In this document: positions 63,598 to 64,000 of the stretch, one piece after another
How positions within the stretch are numbered: the first letter of the stretch is position 1
Layout: each line of letters starts with the position of its first letter
Assembly: GCF_905397435.1 (NCBI RefSeq)
Contig: NZ_CAJPVI010000002.1
Coordinates: forward strand, 62,001-126,000
Direction of reading: 5' to 3'
Length of the DNA stretch: 64,000 nucleotides
Source of the DNA: Cupriavidus numazuensis
GTDB taxonomy: Bacteria > Pseudomonadota > Gammaproteobacteria > Burkholderiales > Burkholderiaceae
Program-made: the position numbers and the translations under genes
Notes under the pieces: generated by a model
The model's database searches: none
What the model saw: the letters and a program-made list of their open reading frames with translations, nothing else
Told to the model about the DNA's origin: nothing

Positions 63598-64000
63598 GCC
63601 TCCGTCCGGTGGCGGGAAGGTTCCGCCTCAAGGACGGCCTTGATCCGGTAGCGCGGCCGGTCGCGCACTTCCTGGTAGATGCGGCCCACGTATTCGCCGA
63701 GCAGGCCGACGCCGAACAGCAGGATGCCGATCAGGAAGAAGTTCATGGCGAACAGGGTGAACACACCCTGCACTTCCGAGCCGAACAGGAACCGGCGCAT
63801 CAGCAGCACCACGAACAGCACGCCGGACAACAGCGACAGTACCGTCCCGATGGCCGAGAACCATTGCAGCGGAACGATCGAGAAACCGGTCACCAGGTCG
63901 AAGTTCAGGCGGATGAGTTGGTACAGCGAGTACTTCGACTCGCCCGCATGACGCTGCTCGTGGCCGACTTCGATTTCCACCGGGCTCGACGCGAACGTGT
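63594..64000 (-). CDS. arnC: ArnC-type undecaprenyl-phosphate glycosyltransferase, N-terminus outside window
   Basis: The last 135 residues of a frame that enters from the right edge. The C-terminal part of ArnC/GtrB-type GT2 enzymes is seen: HAGESKYSLYQLIRLNFDLV, then two membrane helices (SAIGTVLSLLSGVLFVVLL and FFLIGILLFGVGLLGEYVG) and the YVGRIYQEVRDRPRYRI end. ArnC transfers formyl-Ara4N to undecaprenyl phosphate. Placement before the arnA halves and arnD matches the usual arnBCAD order, so arnB is expected beyond the edge. Confidence 0.87.
   Translation of the reverse strand, partial: TFASSPVEIEVGHEQRHAGESKYSLYQLIRLNFDLVTGFSIVPLQWFSAIGTVLSLLSGVLFVVLLMRRFLFGSEVQGVFTLFAMNFFLIGILLFGVGLLGEYVGRIYQEVRDRPRYRIKAVLEAEPSRHRTEA

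Overview
The window looks like chromosomal DNA from a Cupriavidus-type member of the Burkholderiaceae. The pointers are uniformly high GC with dense co-oriented genes, Bug/TctC-type solute-binding proteins, a CzcI-CzcC-CzcB-CzcA metal efflux set, a CysI-type reductase coupled to a DUF934 gene, and H-NS-like and MocR-type proteins. The genus is inferred from gene content. I recognised no rRNA, tRNA, CRISPR array, transposase or phage gene.

Layout. 1-9178: part of an aryl-polyene/xanthomonadin-like lipid-pigment cluster. A minus-strand operon (membrane protein, AMP-ligase/dehydratase fusion, acyltransferase, LolA-like protein, MMPL exporter, NodB-type deacetylase running off the left edge) diverges from ACP, FabG-type reductase and GT2 glycosyltransferase genes. 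9195-9915: a 0.7-kb palindromic repeat element. 10180-13011: AAHS-family MFS transporter and a convergent MocR regulator. 13263-17302: a C-family (cbb3-like) oxidase operon with a CcoS-CcoN fusion, CcoO, a cytochrome c, an SCO protein and a membrane protein. 17315-19547: CysI-type reductase and DUF934 protein. 19679-22305: M15/DUF882 peptidase, L,D-transpeptidase and a small glycine-zipper lipoprotein. 22446-26675: beta-hydroxyacid dehydrogenase, an S8 protease without a visible export signal, and a LuxR regulator. 26799-28531: hipBA toxin-antitoxin with elaborate operators. 28660-30735: MHYT-GGDEF-EAL protein.

30784-42290 is a catabolic and transport region: a Bug protein, an IlvD/Edd dehydratase with a GntR regulator, a GlxA-type regulator with an MFS transporter, a Na+/H+ antiporter with a LysR regulator, and a hydroxyacyl-CoA-type dehydrogenase with a BKACE (DUF849) enzyme. 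The bug gene at 30.8 kb and the dehydrogenase/BKACE operon at 40.5 kb share a nearly superimposable promoter, which suggests one LysR regulon. 42302-43126 holds a small exported repeat protein and an H-NS-like protein that has lost its basic DNA-contact motif. 43154-43864 holds the second copy of the 0.7-kb element, in opposite orientation. 43960-47183: a secreted protein, a two-component system and a VOC protein. 47259-51696: LysR regulator, gamma-glutamyltransferase, a second Bug protein and a GAF protein.

51693-60537 is a heavy-metal region: czcICBA (minus) diverging from a Zn/Cd/Pb P-type ATPase (plus) whose promoter has the CadR/PbrR MerR-type layout, although no merR gene is in the window. 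A nested-hairpin repeat (60557-60675) separates it from the right end, where arnC (partial), the two halves of arnA as separate overlapping genes, and arnD encode lipid A aminoarabinose modification. Nothing here is an obviously new multi-gene system. The most intriguing items are the paired palindromic elements, the shared LysR promoter, the oxidase fusion, and the altered H-NS-like protein.
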